64,000 bases of DNA from Ampullaceana balthica (Eukaryota > Mollusca > Gastropoda > Lymnaeidae): contig CALYLW010000500.1 of the NCBI GenBank assembly GCA_944989445.1, positions 248,001 to 312,000 of the forward strand. Reading direction: 5' to 3'. Shown one piece after another: positions 46,601-52,300 of the stretch. The position numbers and the translations under genes were made by a program. Below the pieces are notes generated by a model that made no database searches, was not told where the DNA came from, and saw only the letters and a program-made list of their open reading frames with translations. Each line of letters opens with the position of its first letter. The stretch's first letter is position 1.

Positions 46601-48640
46601 ATGTAACTAAATGTTTCAAAATATTTCAAATTGGCCACACCAACAACTATTAAGAGTAAGGAAAAAAATTGTGTAACTTAGGAAGCATTGTCATATTCAT
46701 TGCTGCTTAATCTTGCGTTGTAACTAGTAATAGTAAGTATAGAGTATGGTATGTATTTTATGATTTATTAAATTGTTGTTGACTTATTATTTAAATATCA
46801 GGGGAACATACTTTAATTTGTTTTTTTTAAAGACAGTTTAATTAAGCACAAAGTTCCAATCAAAATAATAAGTTAATAAGACTGAACTTAACTCTTTTTC
46901 TCCGGAATTATTTTCCTCATTCTGACGGAATTATCTATTCTGGAAATTTGTCGCGGGCTACCATGCTAACTTAAAATGTTAATAACTTTTTTATTATTTA
47001 GCAGATAATGATATATTTTGTATTGAATTAAAGGGAAAAGAATGAAGTTTTCAGGCATCACAGACTCATAACTTTATTTTAATAAAATAATATGATTTTG
47101 TTTTAGTGAAAATAAAAAAAATAATTAAAAAACACCACATTTGTTTTACAAAACCTCTTTCAAAGTCACAAAAATTTAGATTTGTATCCAAAATGTAAAA
47201 AAAATGGTGTTTTATCTGAACTATATTCATATTTACACCAAACAGAAGTAATTTCACATTAAAAAAACAAACAAATAAAAAATTAGAGCTCAATATCCAT
47301 GGTCACCCATACAGGAAAATAATTGGAAAATTGAAATGTTTACAATGGAACTGGAAGCTATACTGTGTGTTGCAACTAGAAATTATTTAAATGCTATTTA
47401 AAATTGAACTTAATTTTAGTGAAGAAATTTAGCAGCTTTCAAATTTGACTCTACATTGTCTAAATTATTATTTGTAGTAGAAATATTATCAATTCATCCA
47501 GGCATTTGAGAGGGGGGGGGCGGGGCTTGTTGTTTATCAACAGATGACTTGTCAACTTCATTGTCAATTTCACTACAACTACTAGTACTAAGCGTATGAT
47601 CCATCGGAAATTTAAAATTACTATGTAAATCATAATTAAAAAGAATACCTTTTTCTTGTTCATCATCGTAGTATTTAAAATAATATTAGATCGATTACTA
47701 GATACATTGGTTGAATATCCACGTTTGTAAACAAACGTAAAAACGAAAATAAAAACAAGCATTTCAAACACTTCTTTTAGTGGCGAAAATACATTCAAAC
47801 AAAGAATTTCCGACTTTTTTATTCAAGGGAAATCATTCTAGATTAAATTAAAACTAATTTTCGTTTAATAGTTAAGGAAAGAAACGAAACAATTCAGTTT
47901 TAATAAATCAACGCTGGCATCGTTGCTACGTCTGAAACGTCCTTTTAAAATTAACAATGGTAGCGTTGTTCCGGAGAAAAAGAGTTAATAAGACTAAAAT
48001 TTAGCCCCATAACTATATCAAATCCAATGTGCTTAGGCTTAACCTTAAGCGGTCCTCCATAAATGACATCACGCGATTTTGGCCAATTTTTACCCCCCCC
48101 CTCCCCCTTCGTCACACAAACTTAAACCCCCTTCCAATATGATGTCACAAATTTTGGATGCGCCCCCCCCCCTAAAAACGGTATTTTCTATTTGAAAATG
48201 AGCATGTTTCAAATCACTTTATTGTCATTTTAGTGTGTATAATATTGTATGTAATATGTAAGGCTGCACTACTAATATCGTAACACGCGTGAATCCATGT
48301 AAAACGTCATAAAATAAGTTGTAAGGAATCGAATATTTAGGTTGAACTTTTATTTAAAGTAGCGTGTTTTGACGTGAACTCCCCCTCGTCACAATTGTGT
48401 GGACCCTCCTCCTCCCTATTTAATATTTAAACTTAGATTTAGATTGTTTAGTAATAGTTACATTCAATTTCAGTAATTCAGTTACAGTTTTATAACTTTA
48501 GTTATGTCATGTAGTTATAAGTTATTAATTATATTTGGAGAATAATTAATAACATTAAAAAATGACTTTCAGAAACACCGTTTTCATTTACCGATTCTCA
48601 ACAATGTGGTACATAAAGTAGCAACAATAAACATGTCCAT
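22534..48640 (-). CDS. ADAM17-like: ADAM17-like membrane metalloprotease, full gene, 24 exons
   Basis: Exons in transcript order: 48640-48592 (proposed signal exon), 46646-46523, 45381-45248, 45052-44964, 44402-44308, 43620-43583, 42983-42862, 42401-42303, 41830-41735, 41104-40987, 39010-38906, 36507-36502 (microexon), 36158-36040, 35054-34991, 33914-33776, 32978-32877, 32524-32462, 31336-31242, 30449-30328, 29168-29087, 27928-27840, 26713-26629, 25292-25178, 22696-22534. Phases match throughout, giving 2313 nt and 770 residues with no internal stop. Domains: prodomain to about 184, metalloprotease to about 420, disintegrin and Cys-rich membrane-proximal region to about 620, transmembrane helix about 627-645, cytoplasmic tail 646-770. 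Family members shed membrane-anchored cytokines, ligands and receptors at the cell surface. Order, length (human ADAM17 is 824) and motifs fit ADAM17 rather than ADAM10. Substrates cannot be read from sequence. Confidence 0.9.
23499..23843. repeat. 57-bp minisatellite, 6 copies, in last intron
   Basis: Units contain GAGAGAATAACTCTTGGGGC, CATTGTGTAAACTATTATGT and CATGCAGTCAGTATTAG. Because 57 is a multiple of three, the array reads as a repetitive protein on the plus strand (23543-23863). It is an intron artefact, antisense to the gene. Confidence 0.93.
23925..24075. repeat. 36-bp minisatellite, 4 copies
   Basis: Tandem units with GGCCATAGCAGTAAGGTTAA and TCTAATACTGTAT, in the last intron of the minus-strand ADAM17-like gene. 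Confidence 0.9.
24283..25177 (-). repeat. 28-bp splice-donor minisatellite, about 32 copies
   Basis: On the minus strand each unit reads GGTGATGTTCTCAGGTAAGG followed by CTATTGTT. Every unit carries CAG|GTAAGG or TAG|GTAAGG, a near-perfect 5' splice site preceded by the exon's own last bases. The array begins at the true donor (25178|25177) and runs about 0.9 kb into the intron. Units nearest the exon are most divergent (AAACATC, GTTAACC types), while the distal part is most homogeneous. Confidence 0.93.
25178..25292 (-). CDS. Cytoplasmic-tail exon whose donor seeds a minisatellite
   Basis: Encodes G-I-R-W-E-G-L-M-K-G-K-K-S through S-E-A-N-V-D-D-V-L, with several Ser/Thr. It ends TGATGTTCTCAG|GTAAAC. 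The last exon bases plus the donor are reiterated dozens of times downstream in the intron (24283-25177). Phase 2 joins to the final exon at 22696. Confidence 0.8.
26629..27928 (-). CDS. Transmembrane and first tail exons, minus-strand ADAM17-like gene
   Basis: Exon 27928-27840 encodes N-I-V-F-I-V-I-I-I-C-L-I-L-S-V-P-F-R-I-L, a single transmembrane helix continuing into P-F-R-I-L as ADAM17 continues into P-F-S-I-L. Donor TAT|GTAAGT, phase 0. Exon 26713-26629 (acceptor TTCCAG, donor CGCAG|GTATAT) encodes a cytoplasmic segment ending K-R-R-R-G-A. Confidence 0.85.
26865..27127. repeat. Two adjoining minisatellites (13/26 bp and 35 bp)
   Basis: 26865-26960 repeats ATGGCACCAGGAAAG/TATGGCATCAGG. 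26960-27127 repeats a 35-bp unit with CACCATGACTGACAGGCCAA and GTGTCACCAGCTGA, five copies. Intronic in the minus-strand ADAM17-like gene. The junction shares GGCACCAG. Confidence 0.9.
28311..28898. mobile_element. Nonautonomous hAT element (588 bp)
   Basis: Left end CAGGGGCGGATTAAG, right end CTTAATCCGCCATAG, forming imperfect terminal inverted repeats. The 8-bp target-site duplication ACTAAATA is at 28303-28310 and 28899-28906. No transposase. An internal tRNA-like block lies at 28556-28627. The 8-bp duplication and CAGGGG terminus are hAT hallmarks. Confidence 0.88.
28556..28627 (-). other. tRNA-like sequence inside a hAT element
   Basis: Minus strand: CTCGTGGCCGAATGT resembles an A box and GGGTTCGATCCCCGGGTGG matches a B box with T-loop, spaced as in a tRNA of about 72 nt. 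Located within a nonautonomous transposon, so it is a captured tRNA-derived sequence rather than a clear tRNA gene. Acceptor-stem pairing is poor. Confidence 0.6.
29087..30449 (-). CDS. Membrane-proximal and stalk exons, minus-strand ADAM17-like gene
   Basis: Exon 30449-30328 encodes C-R-W-C-C-F-D, G-P-C-V-P-H, and G-R-P-C-Y-I-G-F-C-E, the ADAM17-specific membrane-proximal domain (C-K-V-C-C, K-P-C-T-V-G-F-C). Exon 29168-29087 begins N-G-K-C and encodes a basic amphipathic juxtamembrane stalk (I-R-R-I-K-D-I-F) comparable to the CANDIS region. This Cys pattern is what separates ADAM17-type from other ADAMs, which carry EGF-like repeats here. Confidence 0.88.
29525..30250. repeat. About 40-42-bp minisatellite, about 17 copies
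   Basis: Units with GAGTCAAATCTCCTCATACA and TAGCCAACACCTATTGACCT. Two length variants (CTCATACATAG and CTCAACATAG) occur in blocks. It starts about 80 bp inside the intron after the donor of exon 30449-30328. Confidence 0.94.
30481..31090. mobile_element. hAT-type MITE, 610 bp, 8-bp TSD GTTTAAAC
   Basis: Ends TAGGACTG... and ...CAGCCCTG, with the 8-bp duplication GTTTAAAC at 30473-30480 and 31091-31098. Subterminal AT-rich ATCGATTAATTTAAATTTAA motifs recur at 58187-58870, 49755-50149 and (one end) 44880-44933, defining a family. No coding capacity. Confidence 0.9.
31242..33914 (-). CDS. Disintegrin and Cys-rich exons, minus-strand ADAM17-like gene
   Basis: Exons 33914-33776, 32978-32877, 32524-32462 and 31336-31242. 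The first encodes F-C-G-N-G-I-V-D-Y-G-E-E-C-D-A-G, then D-V-C-C, matching the ADAM17 disintegrin core (C-G-N-x-x-V-D-x-G-E-E-C-D-x-G and C-C). Next are H-E-C-C-S-N-C-G and S-Y-C-T-G-R, then W-T-V-C-H-D-G, then G-S-Q-C-H-D-G-V-C-K-G-Y-C. The Cys order parallels ADAM17 closely. These domains usually position substrate. Confidence 0.88.
31366..31641 (-). mobile_element. tRNA-derived SINE, family 1, near full length
   Basis: Read on the minus strand it starts with a tRNA-like head (A-box region TAGTCAAGTGGCATG near 31635, B box GGGTTCAAATTCC near 31593-31582). The body has CACCCAGCTCCAAATGGGC and ACGCAATAATCTTCTG, and it ends in GAAGGAGCGTCTGT. The 3' tail is the one carried by the Jockey/CR1-like LINE at 56041-56640. 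Other copies: 40137-40312 and 62007-62197. Confidence 0.82.
34271..34755. repeat. 20-bp minisatellite, about 24 copies
   Basis: Unit ACACTTGTTTGGATTATGTA with ACAATTG, ACATTTG and ACTTTTTTT variants. Intronic, about 240 bp after the donor of exon 35054-34991. Confidence 0.95.
34991..42401 (-). CDS. Metalloprotease-domain exons, minus-strand ADAM17-like gene
   Basis: Exons 42401-42303, 41830-41735, 41104-40987, 39010-38906, 36507-36502, 36158-36040 and 35054-34991. Motifs in order: I-F-R-N (ADAM17 has I-Y-R-N), G-I-Q-I, Y-C-L-S-H-L, R-I-L-G-L-A, then the zinc site H356-E-I-G-H360-N-F-G-S-D-H366-D-P formed only when the microexon is included. Next comes the Met-turn region G-N-F-I-M-W-E-R-A, and the domain end L-F-S-P-C-S-L-R-S-I. 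Three zinc-ligand histidines and the catalytic Glu357 are present, so the protein should be catalytically competent. Introns here hold a hAT-like element, a probable LTR, a SINE and several minisatellites. Confidence 0.9.
35242..35545. repeat. 30-bp minisatellite, 10 copies
   Basis: Exact 30-bp period, unit GTAATGGAACACATTGTTTG plus CTAGTAACAA. With a period divisible by three it is open in three frames on both strands (35192-35608 and others), giving repetitive pseudo-proteins. Intronic in the minus-strand ADAM17-like gene. Confidence 0.95.
35868..35985. repeat. 24-bp minisatellite, 5 copies
   Basis: Units of GTGGAGGGCTTGGCTGTGTA plus AAGA, starting about 55 bp downstream of the donor of the catalytic exon 36158-36040. 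The overlapping open frames on both strands are artefacts. Confidence 0.92.
36502..36507 (-). CDS. 6-nt microexon encoding the catalytic Glu
   Basis: On the minus strand, CTACTCCAG|AAATAG|GTAGGA preceded by a strong pyrimidine tract (CATCTTTTTTTTTCTACTCC). The upstream exon ends CAT G and the downstream one begins GC CAT. Including AAATAG gives CAT GAA ATA GGC CAT = H-E-I-G-H. Skipping it gives H-G-H and destroys the active site while keeping the frame. The same six bases with good splice sites occur at the homologous place in the paralogue (61414-61419). Confidence 0.88.
   Translation of the reverse strand, partial: K
36574..38492 (-). mobile_element. hAT-like transposon remnant with BED zinc-finger ORF
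   Basis: Terminal inverted repeats CAGGGTGTCCACC (36574) and GGTGGACACCCTG (ending 38492), flanked on both sides by ATTAT, consistent with a 5-bp target duplication. Subterminal repeats differ by end: TTATCCGACYNAA units at 38360-38475 and TTCGGACAAGTAAAAG units at 36640-36700. The minus-strand ORF 37146-36697 (149 residues) carries C-K-Y-C-G-Q-A-Y followed by H-M-S-S-Q-K-H, a BED/C2H2-type finger as found at the N-terminus of hAT-like transposases. The DDE catalytic part and dimerisation domain are absent, so it is internally deleted. It lies in the intron between exon 39010-38906 and the microexon. Confidence 0.8.
36697..37146 (-). pseudogene. BED-type zinc-finger fragment of hAT-like transposase
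   Basis: 149-residue ORF: S-D-W-L-K-D-T-S-Y-S-E-W-L, then C-K-Y-C (about residues 45-48), then H-M-S-S-Q-K-H, then a Ser/Thr-rich low-complexity stretch and a stop. Matches the usual N-terminal layout of transposon-encoded BED-finger proteins, without the catalytic core. It lies inside inverted repeats, so it is transposon-derived and not a host gene. Confidence 0.7.
38785..38912. repeat. 65-bp duplication of an exon end and splice donor
   Basis: Two to three copies of a 65-bp unit with AAGTGCAAGTACCATGTGTA and TATCTGATATGTTAAAATAT. On the minus strand it repeats the last bases of exon 39010-38906 and its donor (ACACATG|GTACTT). The true donor is at 38906|38905 and an identical decoy lies 65 bp into the intron at 38841|38840. 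Confidence 0.85.
39310..39815 (+). mobile_element. Probable solo LTR
   Basis: A GC-rich block in an AT-rich intron with promoter-like order: TATAAAGATATA near 39685, AATAAA near 39733, then a GT-rich stretch, ending near TATAACA. A 27-bp internal duplication (GCATGGGCCCAGCAGCGGTC type) is present at 39560-39630. This is typical of an LTR, but paired LTRs, primer-binding site and coding region are absent and exact ends and target duplication were not resolved. Its orientation would be plus, antisense to the host gene. Confidence 0.4.
39838..40136. repeat. About 25-bp minisatellite, about 12 copies
   Basis: Unit ATGCTAATTGTAATCATAGT plus TTGTC. It directly abuts the SINE at 40137. Confidence 0.94.
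40137..40312 (-). mobile_element. SINE family 1, 5'-truncated
   Basis: Minus-strand copy: CGAATGGGTACCTAACACTA, then CCACAAAGCCGTGGCC, then AGAAGGAGCGTCTGTATTGA and a (GATAA)n-like tail at 40137-40155. Closest to the copy at 62007-62197. tRNA head missing. Confidence 0.82.
40385..40500. repeat. About 16-bp repeat, 6-7 copies
   Basis: Imperfect units of TCTTCATGTCCTGTC/TTTTCATG, intronic. Confidence 0.75.
42862..46646 (-). CDS. Prodomain exons and maturation site, minus-strand ADAM17-like gene
   Basis: Exons 46646-46523, 45381-45248, 45052-44964, 44402-44308 and 43620-43583 encode the prodomain, and 42983-42862 encodes the prodomain/catalytic junction. Landmarks: L-K-Y-F-E-T-F-S-Y-I-G-V, then F-F-S-G-H-L-T (ADAM17 has F-F-T-G-H), V-N-A-H-M-E-D, and M-I-A-Y-R-S-S-D. 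A Cys-Gly (C164) sits where ADAM17 has its cysteine-switch C-G. The 38-nt exon 43620-43583 contains R-Y-R-K-R (167-171) and the next exon R-E-K-R (181-184), so two furin-type sites lie 10 residues apart. The paralogue has one. After the second site comes N-T-C-V-L-Y-L-V-G-D-F, the start of the mature protease. Confidence 0.85.
43186..43288. repeat. 51-bp tandem duplication
   Basis: Two near-identical copies of a unit containing CTTGTTTATATTTTAGTACC and TAATTATAACAAACTGACAC. It creates the repetitive plus-strand open frame 43101-43481, which is antisense and intronic. Confidence 0.85.
44038..44160 (-). other. Unexplained 41-codon coding-like stretch in an intron
   Basis: The minus strand reads V-L-G-I-P-C-Y-G-F-S-D-C-A-A-H-V then L-D-E-T-P-M-G-A-A-L-A-G-C and stops near 44035. 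It is GC-richer than surrounding intron. No flanking splice sites in a compatible phase were found, so it is probably part of an old transposon. Confidence 0.25.
44880..44933. mobile_element. Terminal fragment of the CAGGGCTG hAT MITE
   Basis: Contains ATCGTTAATTTCCACAGCCC then TA, identical to the right end of the element at 30481-31090. No left end or target duplication found. Confidence 0.6.
45509..46118. mobile_element. hAT-type MITE with TAGGGGTGGCC ends (610 bp)
   Basis: Left end TAGGGGGTGGCCGTATAT, right end CATATCTGGCCACCCCTA. Flanks TTTCTTTT (45501-45508) and TTTATTTT (46119-46126) match at 7 of 8 bases, consistent with an aged 8-bp duplication. Subterminal ATCCGGATCTGG motifs are repeated in both arms. 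No ORF. Located in the intron between exons 46646-46523 and 45381-45248. Confidence 0.8.
46199..46252 (+). mobile_element. Solo LINE/SINE 3' tail
   Basis: ATAATCTTCTGTATAGAAGG followed by AGCGTCTATAAACAG, the shared 3' tail of the LINE and family 1 SINEs, with no upstream body. Confidence 0.6.
46892..47984 (-). mobile_element. piggyBac-like element, TTAA-flanked
   Basis: Perfect 16-bp inverted ends CTCTTTTTCTCCGGAA and TTCCGGAGAAAAAGAG, each flanked by TTAA (46888-46891 and 47985-47988), the piggyBac target. A minus-strand frame near 47600 reads M-D-H-T-L-S-T-S-S-C-S-E-I-D, then P-P-P-P-L-K-C-L-D-E-L, resembling an acidic transposase N-terminus. The rest of the transposase is missing. It sits in the first intron of the minus-strand ADAM17-like gene. 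Confidence 0.7.
48052..48420. mobile_element. Degraded GGCCGTCCATAAATGA MITE
   Basis: Left end GGTCCTCCATAAATGACATC, internal poly-C tracts and GATGTCAC motifs like the elements at 49599-50360 and 50949-51189. No clean right end. Confidence 0.5.
48592..48640 (-). CDS. Candidate signal-peptide exon of the minus-strand ADAM17-like gene
   Basis: An ATG at 48640 opens M-D-M-F-I-V-A-T-L-C-T-T-L-L-R-I, a short hydrophobic signal-like segment. It ends at a donor ATCG|GTAAAT in phase 1, exactly the phase required by the next exon (46646), which starts with two codon bases. It lies 618 bp from the proposed start of the divergent paralogue. Homology at this position cannot be judged, since signal peptides vary. 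Transcript data would decide. Confidence 0.45.
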
Positions 48641-49258
48641 GCTTTGAAATAGTGACACTTCGTTTACAATAAAATATAAAAAAATTATTTTTTTAAAAAA
48701 TAAACACTGAAACAAATGATCAATACCAGGTCCTTATCAACATTTAATGATACTGATAATTAAATATTTCGAATGAATACATATTTGATATTTATAAGTT
48801 TGAGTATGGAAAATTAATTCTAAATAGTTATAAAATAAATTCTTTAGGAAAAAAATATGACTTTAAAAAAGCTGAATGAAACGCATTCAATATCAATAAT
48901 TGTTAATATCAAAAGCCAAAAAGGCAAATTTCCTAAAAATTATCTTTTCGTATTTTCAAATAAAAATGACACCTTCAAGCAAATGCCTATTAGGACATTA
49001 AAAAAAACTGCATCAGCTTGTATTTGAGAGAATAATAAATAATTCGAATAAATCGCATTATGTATACATTTTATAATTAAAATGTGTAATTTAGTATTTT
49101 AAAATAAAAAATTCAAAAACACCAGTTAGTTGTGTTTATACACTTGAATTTAAAATGAATGTAATGAAAATCCTCAGGTTTCAACCCCGTATAAATAAAG
49201 AGGCCTCATTAACCTTATTAGTTTAATTTCCTTGATGGCTTGCTATGGGAAAATAATT
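48641..49258. promoter_or_regulatory. Putative shared promoter of the divergent ADAM17-like pair
   Basis: 618 bp between the proposed start codons of the two paralogues, very AT-rich, free of recognisable transposons although both flanks are crowded with them. No unambiguous TATA or initiator can be assigned. Depends on both candidate first exons being right. Confidence 0.3.
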
Positions 49259-49337
49259 ATGGCTTTCATGAGTACCAGTTGTCAATGTAAACAGTTCTTA
49301 GTCGTAGTTTTGGTGTGTTTATTTGATAAAAGAAATG
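49259..49337 (+). CDS. Candidate signal-peptide exon of the plus-strand ADAM17-like gene
   Basis: Starts M-A-F-M-S-T-S-C-Q-C-K, then a hydrophobic F-L-V-V-V-L-V-C-L-F core, and ends at AAATG|GTGATT in phase 1, as needed by exon 50743-50866. The donor is only moderate. Divergent from the candidate first exon of the paralogue. Confidence 0.4.
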
Positions 49338-52300
49338 GTGATTATTTTCCTATTTATTGATTCGATTGATATTTTGAATTTGAAAAATCAGTTTGTATCA
49401 GGTTAATTAAATTTATTTTAAATGTAATCATGTAAATATGTCAATGATTAATATTAATAATTAAATATATTTCATTCACTTTCACTGTTCAAGTTCAAGC
49501 TACATTAATAATAAAAATTATAAATAATTCATTTTAATATTTAGTTTAGTCTACTGTATTATTTTATTGCCAATGAAGGGATTGTTTTAACTCATTTGAG
49601 GGCCGTCCATAAATGATGTCAAGCGCCCGAGGGAGGGAGGGGGTTCACGCATTTGTGATGTGCGATGAGGGGATTTTGTTAAGAAATGTGAGTCACATCA
49701 AAACATGCTACTTTAACTTTAAATAAAAGTTCCACTTAAATATTTGATTGTTTTTGGGGCTGCAGAAATTAAATTAATCATTAAACAAATTTAATCAATT
49801 TTAATAAATTTGATCGATTAAAATTTAAGAAAATATTATTTATTTTTCCAATTTATTAATAATTTATATTTTTTGTTACTTACATACTTTTCCCACGTAT
49901 TATTATTATTTATTTAGATATGCATATGTCAACAAAAAGGTTCTTCTTCCTTATTTCTTGCATAGCAGAACAAATTTGCTGTTACCTCACAAAATTTGGG
50001 AGCCAAACCGATTTCACGAAATAATGAATTGCAACTTAATGGGATCTATATACGTGTTATAAAAATATAATTAATCGCAATTAATCAATTAATTGATTAA
50101 AATTTACCCTGATTAATCGAACAAAATCTTATTATCTGTACCAGCCCTAATTGTTTTCATTTTATTTAATTACGTTTTCAATGGCTTCAAGCGTTTTTTG
50201 ATATTAGAGCGCAGCCTGACAATAAATACATATTTAAATGAAAAAAAAAGTAAATTGCAACATTTTGGAGGGGGGGGGGCTAAGTTTTTGTGACAAAGTG
50301 TGACAAGGGGGGGGGGTAAAAATCAGCAAAAATTGCTTGACATCATTTATGGACGGCCCCAAAGGTAGTTAAAAGTTATGTAGTAATACTAATTATTACT
50401 AATACAAAATTTACTCAGTTTCAATCACCCTTGAAATGTTTATTTAAAATATAATAATAATTAGAATATAAAAGCCAAATGGCGGCTGGATAGCTAAGTC
50501 AATAGTACGCTCGCCTCACAATATAGGGGCGTGGGATCTAGCCCACGTTAAAGCCACAATAAAAATGTTGATGAATGACTATTGCTAAAAAGTCCTCCAC
50601 TAACCTGGAGAGGAGATGGGCGCCGCCAGGTCTACTAAGCCCCGAGAAAGTTCTACTGGAAACATTAGAACCCCTTCGACTACAAGGTTATAGGACACAC
50701 ACACACAAAAAATGCCTAATTATTTTTTGTTTCATCACTCAGTCAGTTGTTCAAAGCATTTGAAATACTATGAAACATTGAGTGACGTTGGTGTTACAAC
50801 CCGAGTTACTCGTCAAGCTGGTGTTCAAGAACTATTAAAACATGTTAAGTTTAAAGCCTTTCAGCGGTAATCAATTTTCATAGAATTTTACTTAAGTTTT
50901 CTGTTGTTTTTTTCACACAATTTCTTAACAGCAGTGATTTTTTTGTTGGGGGCCATCCATAAAGTATGCCACACTATTTTTTCCATTTTTAACACCCCCT
51001 CCCCCTTGTCACAAATCTTGCCCCCCCCACCTAAAGTATGTCACACTTTCAAAAATTCTTTTTTTATTAACAAATAATCCAAATTTTATCTAAAACACAT
51101 GTGACATCACACATGGCCTAACCCCCCCTCTCCCAATGACAAACTGTCACACTTTCTTACGAAGCGTGACATACTTTATGGACGGCCCCTTGGTTTAAGT
51201 TTATAATTTAAAAGTTTTGTTTTCCTGCTTTGAGATTATAAAACAAAAATTGCTCTAGGTTCTTCTTAACCTACACAAGTGTAGTTTGTAATAGCGCTCA
51301 GTTCTCCACTAGGATTCTAGCATTCTCTATTTACATCAGATTCTATTAACTTGGAATATACGAAGATCTGTGCAATCACAGGAATAGCCTCACTAAAAGG
51401 TCCCAAAAAAAAATATATAGTGATAATGAGACCAAACCTAACATCCTCAACTCATATTTTGCATCAGCATTTTCAGCTTCAGGTGACAAAAAAGTTTCAA
51501 TAAACTTAGATAAAATAAAATAGATAAAATAGGTAATATAACTGTATACTAAAGAGGCATGAATAAACTGCTAACAAATTTAAAAACTAACAAAGCCCCT
51601 TGTCCAGATGAATTACCAGCTTGGATAAAAAATAACTAATAAATGAACTGACCCAATCTTTGAAGTACTTGTTCAAGCCTCTCTAAATCAGGGTAAAATG
51701 CCCCTGCTTTGGAAACTAGCTAATGTGATCCCCAATTTTTATTTGGGAGATAAAACAGACCTTCATAGTTATTGATTTGTTTCATATACTAGCATTATTT
51801 GTAAATTACTAGAACACACAACATAAAGTAGTATGTATTTTAATCACCTAAAGAAACATAATGTCCTATGTCCTCATCAACATGGCTTAAGAAAAAACAG
51901 ATCATATGAATCCCAAGTAACTGGTCTAATATGATAAAATAGATACAATATTACTTTACTTCTCAAAAGCATTTGATAATGTTCACCTTTCAATTTTCGC
52001 AAACAAAATAACTTTTTTGGCATCTCTGGTCCCTTATATTAGTGGATTTAAGATTTTCTGTTAGGCGGATAAGAAACTACATGTATAGTAATTAATTAAT
52101 GTAAATCTTCAACTTTAACAGGAAACTCAGGAGTTCCACAAGGGACTTCCTATGCCCCTTCTCTTCTTAATTTATATAAATGATTTATCAAACAGCATCT
52201 TATCAGGCACAAAATTTATATATCAGCTGATGATTGTGAAATCTATAGAATAATTAAGTTAGAAAAAGATACCAAAATCTTACAAAAAGAGCTAGATGAA

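Noticed and set aside
47460..47798. Minus-strand open frame with a hydrophobic N-terminus, considered as the signal-peptide exon of the minus-strand ADAM17-like gene.
   Set aside because: It lies within a TTAA-flanked inverted-repeat transposon and its natural donor (AAAAAG|GTATTC) has the wrong phase for the next exon; 48640-48592 fits better.
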